Shown here piece after piece: positions 33,294-42,873 of a stretch of 64,000 nt of DNA (positions within the stretch are counted from its first letter, which is position 1; each line of letters starts with the position of its first letter). Both the position numbers and the translations under genes were made by a program. Origin of the DNA: an uncultured Campylobacter sp. (GTDB lineage: Bacteria; Campylobacterota; Campylobacteria; Campylobacterales; Campylobacteraceae). The notes beneath the pieces are model-generated. The model did no database searches. It had not been told where the DNA came from and worked only from the letters and a program-made list of their open reading frames with translations. The stretch lies in assembly GCF_905373215.1 (NCBI RefSeq), contig NZ_CAJPRT010000012.1, positions 3,425 through 67,424 of the forward strand, read 5' to 3'.

Positions 33294-34240
33294 ATACAAT
33301 CCTTTTTTATAAAATTTTTAAAATTTAAATCCCCAAATTTTTTAAATTTAAGAATTCTGAAATTTTAAAATTCCTTAAATTTTAGAATTTCGACCGCGAG
33401 GCAGCACGAAATTTATGGGGCGGTGCGGGACTAATTTGCACTTCGCAAGTTCACTAAATCTATCCGCCCACATACGCTGCCGCACGAACGATGCCGAGAT
33501 TTAGCTTTTTTTATTTGCCGCTTTTAAAGCACTAAGCGCTTAAAGCAAGCGAATTTTTATTCATAGTGATCTTTCTCTTTCGCAAGCCACTTTAAACACT
33601 GAACGCTTTGAGACACCATAAAGCGCTCAAAGGCCGTATCATAAATTACATCGCGTTATATCACGACTTCACATCGTCGCGCCGCATTGCTCTTTCGCAC
33701 CGCCGCGCTACCGAATGAAAATCGCAGCCTGCCTTGTGGTTTTGCCGCTGCATCAGCCGTATCGCCAAATGAAATCGTGACTTTCATCGCTGCGCACTAT
33801 ATACGATATCGCCGAATAAAAATCGCGCCGAAATTTGCGCGTTGCGGCAACATATTCCACTGCACCTAGTCGCGTTAAAATTTACGCACAGGTGCGCGGC
33901 AGTGCTGCTTTTTACTGCGCTGCGGCACAACTCTGTATTGCCAGTTGCCATAAAATCGCACTGAAATTTACGCACAGACGATCCGTAGTGCTACCGCTGT
34001 ACCGCGCTATATCGCGCCGCCGTATCAGCTGCGCCGACGAATGAAAATCGCTATCCACCTCGCGCCTCTGTCGCCGCGTCGCGCCACATATCGCATCGCT
34101 AAATAAAATCACACCGCCGTATCGTGATACGGCAAATAAAATCGCGCTAAAATTTTCGCGCGGATTAGCGTTCGGAGTTACGCTTCTCATCGTAAAAAAT
34201 CATAAAATTTAACATAAAATTTTACGCTAAATTTTACGTT
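33294..34240 (-). other. Long spacer with degenerate short repeats between cysS and msbA
   Basis: About 950 bp, the longest non-coding stretch. From 33700 to 34170 a degenerate unit of the form (C)CG(A/C)(A)(A)T(A/G)AAAATCGC recurs about every 50-90 bp, between TATCGC- and CGCCGTATC-rich pieces. Small open frames on both strands lack coding character. Not a CRISPR: units are short, degenerate and unevenly spaced. Confidence 0.6.
34116..34133. repeat. Perfect 8-bp inverted repeat
   Basis: GCCGTATC, a 2 bp centre, then GATACGGC. It lies in the long spacer, about 105 bp from the 3' end of cysS, and has no U tract. It could be an operator-like palindrome or chance. Confidence 0.6.
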
Positions 34241-35671
34241 TTACTCCGCTGCGACCTCCCAAACGGTGCCGCCGGGCGTATCCATCACTTCGATCTTCAT
34301 ATCCGTAAGGCGTGCCCTGATGGCATCCGCACGCGCAAAGTCCTTTTCCGCCTTCGCCCGCCCGCGCTGTTTTATCAGCTCCTCGATCTGCGCTCTTTGC
34401 TGCTCGCTCACGCCGAAACGAAAGTATTCGGTCTCGTCCTCATATAAAATTCCGAGCGTCTGCTTTGCAAACTCCAAATTTGCGGCGATACGGGCTTTTA
34501 GCGCCTTATCTTTTGGCGCGCGATCAAGCGCTTCGTTCGCGCTTGCTACGAAGCTATCGAGCACCGCAAGCGCACCTGAGGTGTTGAGATCATCGCTTAA
34601 AAACTCCATCATCTCCGATCTAAATTTAGCCTCTGTAGCGGGCAGTTCGGGCGCAGAATTTTGTCCCGCAGCGGGAGCTAAAACGTCACGGACGCGCTTT
34701 TTAAGGCGGTAAATTTTATCGAGCCTCTTTTTACTCGCAAGTAGATCGGCTATCGAATAATTAAAATTTGCTCTATAATGCGAGCTTAAAAGATAAAATC
34801 TCAGCGCCTCGCCGGGTGCGATTTTTAGGGCGTCTCCTACAAAAAAGGAGTTGCCGAGGCTCTTGCTCATCTTTTCGTTATTTACCTGCACGAAGCCGTT
34901 GTGAAGCCAGTATTTACTTAGCGCTCTATGGCGGGCGCAGCGGCACTGCGCGGCTTCGTTTTCGTGATGCGGGAAGAGCAGATCGGCGCCGCCTGCGTGA
35001 ATGTCTATGCAAAATTGCGGATCGCCGCTATCAAGGTGCGCCAAAATCATCGCGACGCACTCGCTGTGCCAGCCCGGGCGCCCTTTGCCAAACGGGCTAT
35101 CAAACCAATTCTCGTCAAATTTCCACAGCACGAAGTCCTTCTCGTCGTGCTTGGCATCGTTTGAGGCGACGCGGGCGATGTTTTTGCCGACGCCCTCTTT
35201 TTTACCGCTAAGGCTTAGATAATCCCCGTCCTTGCGCGTGTCGAAGTAGATGCCGTCACCGGCGATCTCGTAGGCAAAGCCTTTTTGAAGAAGCGAGAAT
35301 ATGAGCTCGCAGATCGCGGCGATATTTTCGGTCGCCTTGGGCGAAATGCTCGCGTCCTCGACGTTTAGCGCGCTCATATCCTGCAAATATCTACGGGTGT
35401 AAAACTCCGTAATCTCCTCCAGGCTCTTGCCGCTCTGCACCATCTTTTTTAAAATTTTATCGTCGATGTCGGTGAAATTTCGCGCAAATTTAACCTCATA
35501 GCCCTCCGCTTGTAGTACGCGGCGCAGCAGATCGAAGCTCACGGCGCTTTTTGCGTGCCCTAAATGTGCGTCGTCATAAACGGTCGGGCCGCAGGCGTAA
35601 ATGCGCGCCAACCCCTCGCTAATGGGCTTAAACGGGAGCTTCTTTTTGCTTAAACTATCATAAATTACCAT
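34241..35671 (-). CDS. cysS: Cysteinyl-tRNA synthetase
   Basis: 476 residues, class I synthetase. Zinc/active-site start [18 protein letters not shown] (HIGH-like), GWHSECVAM and [10 protein letters not shown] zinc ligands, EKMSKSLGN (KMSKS), and a helical C-terminal anticodon region. It charges tRNA-Cys. ATG at 35671 inside the end of murJ (14 bp overlap), so the two are coupled. Normal length, no low-complexity insertion. Confidence 0.96.
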   Translation of the reverse strand: MVIYDSLSKKKLPFKPISEGLARIYACGPTVYDDAHLGHAKSAVSFDLLRRVLQAEGYEVKFARNFTDIDDKILKKMVQSGKSLEEITEFYTRRYLQDMSALNVEDASISPKATENIAAICELIFSLLQKGFAYEIAGDGIYFDTRKDGDYLSLSGKKEGVGKNIARVASNDAKHDEKDFVLWKFDENWFDSPFGKGRPGWHSECVAMILAHLDSGDPQFCIDIHAGGADLLFPHHENEAAQCRCARHRALSKYWLHNGFVQVNNEKMSKSLGNSFFVGDALKIAPGEALRFYLLSSHYRANFNYSIADLLASKKRLDKIYRLKKRVRDVLAPAAGQNSAPELPATEAKFRSEMMEFLSDDLNTSGALAVLDSFVASANEALDRAPKDKALKARIAANLEFAKQTLGILYEDETEYFRFGVSEQQRAQIEELIKQRGRAKAEKDFARADAIRARLTDMKIEVMDTPGGTVWEVAAE

Positions 35672-37055
35672 AATACAAGCCTTTTAAAATATATAAAATC
35701 GCCGCTTCGCCTGCACAAAGCGCCGCGATCGCAATAATTTTTTTTGCGCGGATTATAGCTAAAAAGTTATTAAATCCAAAAAAATAGAGGTTGAAGCCGA
35801 GCAAAAACGCCCCCGTTATCGTGCTTGCAAATGCAAGTCCCACCGCACCAAAGGGTTTAAAAAACAGTGCGCACAAAGCGACGTTTATAAAAACACACCA
35901 GATCGAAATTTTCGCGCCTAGCTTCTGCTTCATATTCGCATACAGCCAGTGCGAAAAAATCCTAGACAGTCCAAACGGCACGAGCCCTACCATATACGCG
36001 CCAAGAACCGCGGCGCATTCGATAGAATTTTGGCGGGTAAATTCTCCGCGCTCAAATAACAGCTGCGTGATCTCGTTTCGCAGCATCACGCCGCCTATCG
36101 CGGAAAGCCCTAGCAGCGTCAAAAGGAAGTAAAATCCGCGCTCCACGAGCGCCAGAGCCTGCGCGTCGTCGTGAGCTTTTACAAATTTGCTCATTCGCGG
36201 AAAGATTGCCGTGCTAAGCGCGATCGCAAAAAGCGCGAGCGGCAGCTGAAATATGCGGTTGGCGTAGTAAAGATAACTGATACTGCCGCTAGCAAGGAAG
36301 CTCGCAAAAAAGGTATCTATAAACGAGCTTAGCTGAAGTGCCGACGCACCGAGTACGCCCGCGAAAAAATTTTTATAAAAGCCCTGCGTTTGTGCTTTAT
36401 CGCCCCGCGCAAGCCGCGCAAAGCCGCCCGCTAAGACGCGTAGCATACCGGTAAATTTCAACGCATAAACGTGCACCGCAAGCTGCAAAAGTCCGCCTGC
36501 TACGACGCCGAAGCTAAGATAGAGCACCGCCGTAGCGCCGTCTTTGCCGCGAGCTAGCAGAAGCGCCGCGATCATCGCCAAATTTAAAAGCGCAGTCGAA
36601 AACGCCGTCGTAGCGAAGTGGTCGCGATACTGAAGCAGCGAGGCAAAGAGCGTAACGACGAAGATAAACGTGAGGTAGAAAAAATTTATCCGCACGTAGG
36701 GCACCGCAAGACCGATCTGCTCGGCGCTAAATCCGTATGCCAAAACTTTAGTAAAAACAGGCGCGGCAAGCAGCACGAGCGCCGTTAAAAGCGCGATGAA
36801 AATGCTAAATTTTATTAGCACCGCTGCGGCAAAAATTCCTTTTTTGCGCGCGGCGGTAAAGCTAGGCAAAAACGCCTGCGTAAAGGCTCCCTCGCCGAAT
36901 AGTCTGCGGAAAAGATTGGGTAGTTTAAACGCTACGAAAAACAGATCGCTGTAAATCCCTGCGCCCAAAACCGATGCGGTAAGCAGGTCGCGCACGAAAC
37001 CCAAAACTCGCGAAACCAGCGTGCCTGCGCTATTTGTAAAAAAGCCTCTGAGCAT
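35658..37055 (-). CDS. murJ: Lipid II flippase MurJ (MviN)
   Basis: 465 residues with about 13-14 membrane segments. The opening [23 protein letters not shown] with Arg in the first loop, and [19 protein letters not shown] in the next, are typical of MurJ. It flips lipid II to the periplasm for peptidoglycan synthesis. ATG with TGGAGA upstream; a minus-strand TATAAT at 37091-37096 gives a leader of about 30 nt. It is divergent from mlaE and followed by cysS with a 14 bp overlap. Confidence 0.94.
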   Translation of the reverse strand: MLRGFFTNSAGTLVSRVLGFVRDLLTASVLGAGIYSDLFFVAFKLPNLFRRLFGEGAFTQAFLPSFTAARKKGIFAAAVLIKFSIFIALLTALVLLAAPVFTKVLAYGFSAEQIGLAVPYVRINFFYLTFIFVVTLFASLLQYRDHFATTAFSTALLNLAMIAALLLARGKDGATAVLYLSFGVVAGGLLQLAVHVYALKFTGMLRVLAGGFARLARGDKAQTQGFYKNFFAGVLGASALQLSSFIDTFFASFLASGSISYLYYANRIFQLPLALFAIALSTAIFPRMSKFVKAHDDAQALALVERGFYFLLTLLGLSAIGGVMLRNEITQLLFERGEFTRQNSIECAAVLGAYMVGLVPFGLSRIFSHWLYANMKQKLGAKISIWCVFINVALCALFFKPFGAVGLAFASTITGAFLLGFNLYFFGFNNFLAIIRAKKIIAIAALCAGEAAILYILKGLYYGNL

Positions 37056-37090
37056 AAATCTCCATTAAATTTTATAAAATGCCAAGGTTG

Positions 37091-37103
37091 ATTATATTAT
37101 AAT
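37091..37103. promoter_or_regulatory. Abutting divergent -10 boxes of murJ and mlaE
   Basis: ATTATA at 37091-37096 is a TATAAT for the minus strand (murJ), and TATAAT at 37098-37103 serves the plus strand (mlaE). One base lies between them, so two polymerases could hardly melt both sites at once. Starts lie at 37055 and 37136, giving leaders of about 25-30 nt each. Confidence 0.55.
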
Positions 37104-37135
37104 TTCCCCTATTTTTTGATTTTGGAGAGAAATTT

Positions 37136-38239
37136 TTGCGGAATTTAGCCTTTTCGCTCGAAAGCTCGGGTGGGAAAAATACCCTATCGCTACGCGGGCA
37201 GTGGAACTATAAAAGCTCGCGCGCCCAGCTGCTTGCACTAAAAAAAGCGGTAAAAAATCTAAACGAGCTGGAGCTAAGCTTAAGCGAAATTTCGAATTTA
37301 GACTATTTCATGGCGCTGATGATCAAAAACGCCCTTGCCGGCAAGCGGGTTAGCCTTGTAGAGAATAGCTGCAAAGCTGCCAAAATTCTGAGCTTTATGG
37401 ATGATAAAACGATCGATTTTAGCTACGTACCCGAGTCTCGCAGGCTAAATTTTTTAGCGCAGATCGGGCTTTATTGCCATCTTGGAATTTTAGGCTTGCT
37501 AAGCCTTGCTGGCTTTTTAGGCGAGTTTTTCTCCAAACTCGCGGCTTTTGTAATTCATCCGATGAAATTCCGTTTCAAAGAAACCGTAAATTTCATTAAA
37601 GATAGCGGCATAGACGCGCTTTTCATCGTCTCATTGACAGCGTTTTTGATCGGTATCGTGCTTGCTTACATCGGCTCGGATATGCTTTCTAAATTTGGCG
37701 CCAGCATCTATATCATCGATATAATGGGCGCTTTGACGCTTCGTGAAGTAGCGCCTCTAATCGCCGCTATCGTTATCGCGGGTCGCTCGGCTTCGAGCTT
37801 TACGGCGCAGATCGGCGTGATGAAGATCACCGAAGAGATCGATGCGATGAGGACGATGGGCTTTGATCCGTTTTATTTTCTTGCGATGCCGCGCATTATC
37901 GCGATGGTACTAATCATGCCGCTAGTCATTTTTATCGCAGATTCGGTAAGTATTTTTGCTCAGATGATCGTGTGTGACGCGTATTTAGACATAGCCTTTA
38001 GCGATTATTTGGATAGATTTAAGGCTTCTGTAGAGCTTAGGCATTTTTTAGTAGGTGTGATTAAAGCGCCGTTTTTCGGGGCATTCATTGCTATCATCGG
38101 CTGCATGCGGGGTTTCGAAGTAAAAGGAAATACCCAAAGCATCGGCGAATACACTACTATTAGCGTCGTAAATGCGATATTTTGGGTCATTGCGATCGAC
38201 GCGGTATTTGCGGTTTTGTTTTCGGAAATCGGGCTATGA
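37136..38239 (+). CDS. mlaE: MlaE-type ABC transporter permease with N-terminal STAS-like domain
   Basis: 367 residues. Residues 1-95 resemble a STAS domain (LSLRGQWNYKSSRAQLLAL, LELSLSEISNLDYFMALMIKN), that is, an MlaB-like part fused to the permease. The rest is the MlaE permease: HPMKFRFKETVNFIKDSGIDAL, REVAPLIAAIVIAGRSASSF, GVMKITEEIDAMRTMGFDP. It moves phospholipid between outer and inner membrane with MlaF, MlaD and the lipoprotein downstream. TTG start at 37136 with GGAGAGA six bases upstream. It overlaps mlaF as ATGA. Confidence 0.93.
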   Translation: MRNLAFSLESSGGKNTLSLRGQWNYKSSRAQLLALKKAVKNLNELELSLSEISNLDYFMALMIKNALAGKRVSLVENSCKAAKILSFMDDKTIDFSYVPESRRLNFLAQIGLYCHLGILGLLSLAGFLGEFFSKLAAFVIHPMKFRFKETVNFIKDSGIDALFIVSLTAFLIGIVLAYIGSDMLSKFGASIYIIDIMGALTLREVAPLIAAIVIAGRSASSFTAQIGVMKITEEIDAMRTMGFDPFYFLAMPRIIAMVLIMPLVIFIADSVSIFAQMIVCDAYLDIAFSDYLDRFKASVELRHFLVGVIKAPFFGAFIAIIGCMRGFEVKGNTQSIGEYTTISVVNAIFWVIAIDAVFAVLFSEIGL

Positions 38240-39006
38240 GCGAGCAAGCGCAGTCTAGCGAAACCTCCAAAATCATAGTCGCGCGCGACGTTACTACCGC
38301 GTACGGATCGCGCATTATGCACGATCGCGTAAACTTTAGCGTCAAAAAGGGCGAAATTTACGGCTTTTTAGGTGGCAGCGGCAGCGGTAAAACGACGCTG
38401 ATGAAAACGCTCATATTTTTAAAGCGCCCGCAAAGCGGCGAGATTAAAATTTTTGGGCGCGATATTTGGAGTGTAAGCGAGGCGGAGCAAAACGAGATCC
38501 GCCTAAAATGCGGCGTGATGTTTCAGTTCGGCGCGCTTTACAGCTCGATGAGCGTGCTTGAAAACGTAGGCGTGCTGCTGCGCGAATACTCTAAATTTAG
38601 CGAGCGCGAGATAGATGAGCTATCGATGTTTTGGATCCAAAAGGTGGGGCTTAAGAAGGAGGCCGCCGCGCTTAGCCCAAACGAGCTTAGCGGCGGTATG
38701 AAAAAGCGCGTAGCGCTGGCTCGCGCGCTAGCACTTAGCCCTGAAATTTTATTTTTGGACGAGCCAAACTCGGGACTTGATCCGCTCAGTGCCAGAGCCC
38801 TTGATAGGCTTGTTTGCGAGCTTAGAGACAGCCTCGGCGTCACGGTCGTGATGGTCACGCACGATGTGGATAGTATCTTTGACATTTTGGATCGGTTTTT
38901 GATCGTGGATAATCAAAAAATTGCCTTTGAAGGAAGCATAAAAGAGATTTCAAACCTGGAGGATAACCCCCTTGAAGAGCTATTTAAGATGCGGCAAAGG
39001 GATTGA
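38236..39006 (+). CDS. mlaF: MlaF-type ABC transporter ATP-binding protein
   Basis: 256 residues starting MSEQAQSSETSKIIVARDV. Walker A GGSGSGKTTLMKTL, signature LSGGMKKRVALARAL, Walker B EILFLDEPNSGLDPLSA, H-loop VMVTHDVDSI. It powers the MlaE permease. The ATG at 38236 overlaps the mlaE stop by 4 bp, so the open frame upstream to 38182 is not used. The next Mla gene, mlaD, does not follow directly: a 486 bp AAATTT-rich spacer comes between. Confidence 0.94.
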   Translation: MSEQAQSSETSKIIVARDVTTAYGSRIMHDRVNFSVKKGEIYGFLGGSGSGKTTLMKTLIFLKRPQSGEIKIFGRDIWSVSEAEQNEIRLKCGVMFQFGALYSSMSVLENVGVLLREYSKFSEREIDELSMFWIQKVGLKKEAAALSPNELSGGMKKRVALARALALSPEILFLDEPNSGLDPLSARALDRLVCELRDSLGVTVVMVTHDVDSIFDILDRFLIVDNQKIAFEGSIKEISNLEDNPLEELFKMRQRD

Positions 39007-39492
39007 ACTTTGAAATTTACCGAGCCAAAATACGCATCGCGGCGGGTAAAATCGGATAAAATTTATATAGGTGCAAGCTGAAATTTTAAAATAGCGGTGG
39101 GAAAATTTTAAATTTTAAACCTAGCGAGGAATTCCAGGCTCCGCAGGGCTTAAATTTTAAAATTTAGACTTTAGCGGCTCAATCGAAATTTTAAAATTCA
39201 GTCGGGTCGCATTTAAGGGCGCATTTATCGGATAGCGCATTGAAATTTTAAAATTTCGGCGAGCAAGCGGCGTTAAATTTAAACCGGGGCGGTAAAATTT
39301 TACGCTAAAATACGGCGCGACGATATTTTGAAATTTCAAAATGCACGCTAAGCTTTAAAATTTAAACTCAGATGATTCTGCAAATTTTGCGGCTATTTGA
39401 GAAAGTGCTAAGTTTTAAAATTTAAGCCCAAATGGCTATTTTAAGGCATATCTTAGGGCTTAAATTTTACGCTCTGAAATTAGGAGAAAAGA
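39007..39492 (+). other. AAATTT-rich spacer splitting mlaEF from mlaD
   Basis: 486 bp with an exceptional density of AAATTTTAAAATTT words, at least ten in either orientation, separated by GC-rich pieces. No ORF of coding character; no clear promoter for mlaD. In other Campylobacter I expect mlaE, mlaF and mlaD to be nearly contiguous. Confidence 0.65.
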
Positions 39493-40422
39493 TTGGAAAA
39501 TAGAACTTCATATACTATAGTAGGCGCATTTGTTATGATCTGCGTCGCGGCTCTTACGGCGTTTATGTGGTGGATGCTTACAAAGACCGACCGCGGCGAG
39601 AGCTACCGCTCCTACTATATCCACACAAAAGAGCTTCCCGTAGGCATTAAGGAGAATTCCGAAGTTAAATTTATCGGCGTAAATGCGGGCATTATTAAAA
39701 GCATCGATTTTGCCGATATCGAAAATGCGATTATTGAGATTGAAATTTCAGTAAAAAGCAAGCTGCCGATCTCGCAAGATAGCGTCGCCAAGGTAGAATC
39801 TCAAGGCATCAGCGGAATCGCGTTTATAAATATCACGAAAGGAAGTGGCAAGCTTTTCTCGCCGAATGATAAAAAGCCGATAATTGCGCTGGATAAGACG
39901 CTTCTTGATAAAATCGGCTCTAAAGCTGAAGTCATCACCGATAGCGTGAGCGAGATGATCTTTAAGATTAACGGGCTGTTGTCTAAGCAAAATACCGATA
40001 AAGTGGATAGAATTCTATCTTCGATGGATAAATTTAGCGCCGAGCTAAGTGATGAGAAAAAATTCCAAAGCTTAGACGCGCTGCTTGCTAACGTAAATAC
40101 TCTCATAGCAAATTTAAACGAGCGCGAGAAGGAGCTGGACGCGCTGCTAGATAATCTAAACGCTTTTGCCGTGAGTGCTGCCAATCTATCGAATTCACTG
40201 GATAAAACCGCAGGTATCATCACTAAGCGTATCGATCGCGGCGAATACAATCTAAAAGCGATCTTGGATCCTACGCTTGAGGAGGCAAAAAACACTCTTG
40301 GCGAGCTAAAAAAATCACTTAGAGAATTTCAAGGCGCGATGTTTAGGCTAGAGGACAATCCTTACGATTTCTTTTTTAAAGACACTTCTAAAGGCGCGGA
40401 TCGCGACGATAAAAAGGAATAA
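39493..40422 (+). CDS. mlaD: MlaD-type MCE-domain lipid transport protein
   Basis: 309 residues: one N-terminal membrane segment (TIVGAFVMICVAALTAFMWWML), then the MCE domain (VGIKENSEVKFIGVNAGIIKSI, KLPISQDSVAKVESQGISGIAFINI), and a helical C-terminal part with LLANVNTLIANLNEREKELD. It forms the periplasmic ring that carries phospholipid to or from MlaFE. TTG start at 39493 with TAGGAG upstream. The lipoprotein gene follows after 2 bp. Confidence 0.93.
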   Translation: MENRTSYTIVGAFVMICVAALTAFMWWMLTKTDRGESYRSYYIHTKELPVGIKENSEVKFIGVNAGIIKSIDFADIENAIIEIEISVKSKLPISQDSVAKVESQGISGIAFINITKGSGKLFSPNDKKPIIALDKTLLDKIGSKAEVITDSVSEMIFKINGLLSKQNTDKVDRILSSMDKFSAELSDEKKFQSLDALLANVNTLIANLNEREKELDALLDNLNAFAVSAANLSNSLDKTAGIITKRIDRGEYNLKAILDPTLEEAKNTLGELKKSLREFQGAMFRLEDNPYDFFFKDTSKGADRDDKKE

Positions 40423-40424
40423 AG

Positions 40425-40988
40425 ATGAAAAATTTTATAAAGTTTACGCTTGCTGCGACGCTAGCAGTGATATTTTTAGGTGGCTGCTTAGCTAAGCAGG
40501 CTAAGCCATACACCTACTACGAGCTGCGTTATGATCAAAAGCGCTGCGTAAATCCTAGCGGTGCACGTAAAAATATCTTTATCGACACTATCACGGCGAC
40601 CGATCTCGTCGATAGGCGGGATATTTTAATAGTGGATTTTAGAAACCGAACGCGGTTCGCAAGCGACGCCAAATTTATTACGATGCCTAGCGAGATGGTA
40701 TATAAGGCGCTGCTTGATGCGGCATTTTCCACCTGCTCGCTAAATCCGATCTTTGTGCCAAAAGAGCGGGATTTGCGCCTAAAAACCAGTATCGTAGCGC
40801 TTCAGATCAATAACGATCAAGCAACCGTCACGATGGGATATGAAATTTTAAATTCTTTAGAAAGCATAAAATCGGGCATCGTCACTAAGCGCGTTTTCGT
40901 GCCTGATCCTAGCTCGCAAAGCATTTATAATGCCCTAAATTTAGCGCTTAACGAGAGTATAAATGAAATTTTAAAGGCTCTTAGATGA
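40425..40988 (+). CDS. ABC transport auxiliary lipoprotein (Mla system)
   Basis: 187 residues. Signal with lipobox (LAATLAVIFLGGC), then a domain of the ABC_trans_aux/PqiC type: YTYYELRYDQKRC, RTRFASDAKFITMPSEMVYKAL, and a C-terminal helix LNLALNESINEILKAL. In MCE systems such lipoproteins are the outer-membrane or periplasmic partner of MlaD-like rings. It begins 2 bp after mlaD and overlaps ruvA by 4 bp, so the lipid transporter and ruvA share a transcript. Confidence 0.87.
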   Translation: MKNFIKFTLAATLAVIFLGGCLAKQAKPYTYYELRYDQKRCVNPSGARKNIFIDTITATDLVDRRDILIVDFRNRTRFASDAKFITMPSEMVYKALLDAAFSTCSLNPIFVPKERDLRLKTSIVALQINNDQATVTMGYEILNSLESIKSGIVTKRVFVPDPSSQSIYNALNLALNESINEILKALR

Positions 40989-41539
40989 TAGCGGCGATCG
41001 AAGGGATTATCACGCGCAAGGAGCCCACTGCTTGCGTCATTAAATGCGCTAGCGGCGTGAGCTACGCTCTTTCATTGTCATTAAATACCTCCGCGAAGCT
41101 CACGCAGGGCAAGCTGACCGAGCTTGCGTGCGTACAAATTCTGCGCGAGGATGCCGATTTGCTGTACGGGTTTTTAGACGAGAGTGAAAAAAAGATGTTT
41201 GAAACCCTAATCAAGCTTAGTGGCGTAGGTGCAAGCACGGCGATGGCGGTTTGTTCGACGCTCGCTCCGCAGGATTTTGCGCGTTGCGTAGCTACGGGGG
41301 ATGCTGCGACGCTAACTTCAGTTCCGGGTATCGGCCCAAAGACCGCTAGACGGATCATTGCCGAACTGGGCGATGCGAAGCTAATGGAATTCGGTCCTAG
41401 CGAGACTTATAAAAACGAAGCGGCGTCCGCGCTACAAAGCCTTGGATTTAAGCGCGATAAGATCAATCAAATTTTAGCGGGATGCAGCAGCACGAATACG
41501 TCAGATCTTGTCAAAGAGGCGTTAAAAAAATTAGCGTAG
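40985..41539 (+). CDS. ruvA: Holliday junction DNA helicase subunit RuvA
   Basis: 184 residues. OB-like N-terminus (MIAAIEGIITRKEPTACVIK), the two helix-hairpin-helix motifs (LIKLSGVGASTAMAVCSTL and LTSVPGIGPKTARRIIAEL), and the C-terminal RuvB-binding helix bundle (NEAASALQSLGF, TSDLVKEALKKL). It tetramerises on four-way junctions and loads RuvB. Coupled to the auxiliary lipoprotein gene by ATGA. Confidence 0.96.
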   Translation: MIAAIEGIITRKEPTACVIKCASGVSYALSLSLNTSAKLTQGKLTELACVQILREDADLLYGFLDESEKKMFETLIKLSGVGASTAMAVCSTLAPQDFARCVATGDAATLTSVPGIGPKTARRIIAELGDAKLMEFGPSETYKNEAASALQSLGFKRDKINQILAGCSSTNTSDLVKEALKKLA

Positions 41540-41562
41540 AAAATAAAATTTGAAGGAAAGCA

Positions 41563-42594
41563 ATGAAATTTGGCATAGTTTTTGGAGCTCAGAGCTACGA
41601 GCACGAAGTAAGTATCATCTCGGCAATTGCCGTTAAAAATGCCCTAAAAGGCTGGGACTTGGAGTTTGTATTTTGCGATAAAAATCGTAAATTTTACCGC
41701 ATCGAGGATAAAAATATGCGCGCAGCGTATTTTAAGCAGGGCGGCTATGCTAAAGCAAAAGAGCTTAGCATTGGTGCGGGCGGATTTTTTGAAAGCGGAA
41801 TGTTTAGCAAAAGCATGCTAGAAGTCGGCACATATATCAATTTAATCCACGGCTGCGATGGCGAGGATGGCAAAATGGCAGCGCTATTTGAGTTTTTTGG
41901 CATCCCTTATATCGGACCTCGCATCGAAGCTAGCGTGCTAAGTTATAATAAAATTTTAACCAAGCACCTAGCCGCAATCGCAAATGTAAAAACCCTGCCG
42001 TATGAGATCGTAAATCGTACTAGCCTGCCTAATTTTAATTTTCCGATCATCGTTAAGCCCGCTCATTTGGGCTCTAGCATTGGAATTTCGATAGCCAAGA
42101 ACGAAAGCGAGTTTAGCTACGCGCTGGATCAGGCTTTTGAGCTGGATGACAGCGCGATCGTAGAGCCGTACTGGGAAAACGTAAAGGAATTCAATCTCGC
42201 AGGCGCTAAAATAGACGGCAAAATCGTATTTTCGAATATAGAAGAGCCGAAAAAAGAGGGCTATTTAAATTTCGATCGTAAATATTTGGATTTTTCGCGT
42301 AGTGGCGCGATCGAGCCCGCTCGTCCTGGCGCTTTGCTAGAGGGCAAGATGAAAGACGCCTTTGCGCGGCTTTATAACGCAGGATCATTCGATGGCGCGC
42401 TCATTCGCTGCGATTTTTTTGAAAAAGAGGGCGAAATTTATCTAAACGAGATAAATCCAAACCCAGGCAGTCTCGCAAACTACCTATTTGACGATTTCCC
42501 CGAGGTCTTAGCAGCTCTTGCTTCGTCGCTGCCGCCGATGAGGCAGATCCCTGTAAGCTACGAGCTAATCACCAAAATTACCGCTAATAAATAG
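41563..42594 (+). CDS. ddl: D-alanine-D-alanine ligase
   Basis: 343 residues, ATP-grasp enzyme making D-Ala-D-Ala for peptidoglycan. FGAQSYEHEVSIISA, IHGCDGEDGKMAALFEFF, the ATP-binding KPAHLGSSIGISIAKNE and the Mg-binding NEINPNPGSLANY are present. ATG with GAAGGAAAG upstream, 23 bp after ruvA. It lies in the ruvA-ddl-small protein-hydrolase-murF order that I recall from C. jejuni, so it shares a cell-wall context with murF. Confidence 0.96.
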   Translation: MKFGIVFGAQSYEHEVSIISAIAVKNALKGWDLEFVFCDKNRKFYRIEDKNMRAAYFKQGGYAKAKELSIGAGGFFESGMFSKSMLEVGTYINLIHGCDGEDGKMAALFEFFGIPYIGPRIEASVLSYNKILTKHLAAIANVKTLPYEIVNRTSLPNFNFPIIVKPAHLGSSIGISIAKNESEFSYALDQAFELDDSAIVEPYWENVKEFNLAGAKIDGKIVFSNIEEPKKEGYLNFDRKYLDFSRSGAIEPARPGALLEGKMKDAFARLYNAGSFDGALIRCDFFEKEGEIYLNEINPNPGSLANYLFDDFPEVLAALASSLPPMRQIPVSYELITKITANK

Positions 42595-42603
42595 CCAATC
42601 GTT

Positions 42604-42637
42604 TAAAATTTTACGCTAAATTTTGCGTAAAATTTTA
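42604..42637. terminator. AT-rich hairpin after ddl
   Basis: Perfect 13 bp inverted repeat: TAAAATTTTACGC at 42604-42616 and GCGTAAAATTTTA at 42625-42637, loop of 8. No U tract follows on the plus strand, so it may attenuate rather than end transcription, or be a by-product of the common AAATTTTACGC word. Confidence 0.4.
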
Positions 42638-42654
42638 CCTCAAAAGGTTGAGTT

Positions 42655-42873
42655 ATGATAAATCAAGACGAAATTTACACCGCTACCGAGATCGTGCGCA
42701 ACTTCAGCACCGTTTTAAACAAGATCAAAAGCCAAGAGATTAAAAAAGCTCTGATCGTCAAAAACAACAAATTCGAAGCCGTGATGATCAGTATGAGCGA
42801 GTTTGAGCGGCTCGAAAAAGCAGTCGAGCTGCTCAAAGCCGTTTACGCCAAAAGGAGCGGCGGTGGCGAGTAA
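42655..42873 (+). CDS. Phd/YefM antitoxin-like small protein
   Basis: 72 residues. The opening YTATEIVRNFSTVLNKIKS and the EAVMISMSEFERLEKAVELL segment match the Phd/YefM fold (strand-helix DNA-binding core and dimer). A toxin of RelE or Doc type does not follow; instead the next gene is the alpha/beta hydrolase, overlapping by 11 bp. A small protein at the same position between ddl and the hydrolase is known in C. jejuni, so it is probably a fixed regulator rather than part of a mobile toxin-antitoxin module. Confidence 0.8.
   Translation: MINQDEIYTATEIVRNFSTVLNKIKSQEIKKALIVKNNKFEAVMISMSEFERLEKAVELLKAVYAKRSGGGE

Noticed and set aside
33700..34190. Possible CRISPR array in the cysS-msbA spacer
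   Set aside because: Units are short, degenerate and irregularly spaced, and no cas gene is nearby.
42604..42637. Classical Rho-independent terminator after ddl
   Set aside because: The stem is perfect but A/T-rich and there is no U tract; recorded as a hairpin of uncertain role.
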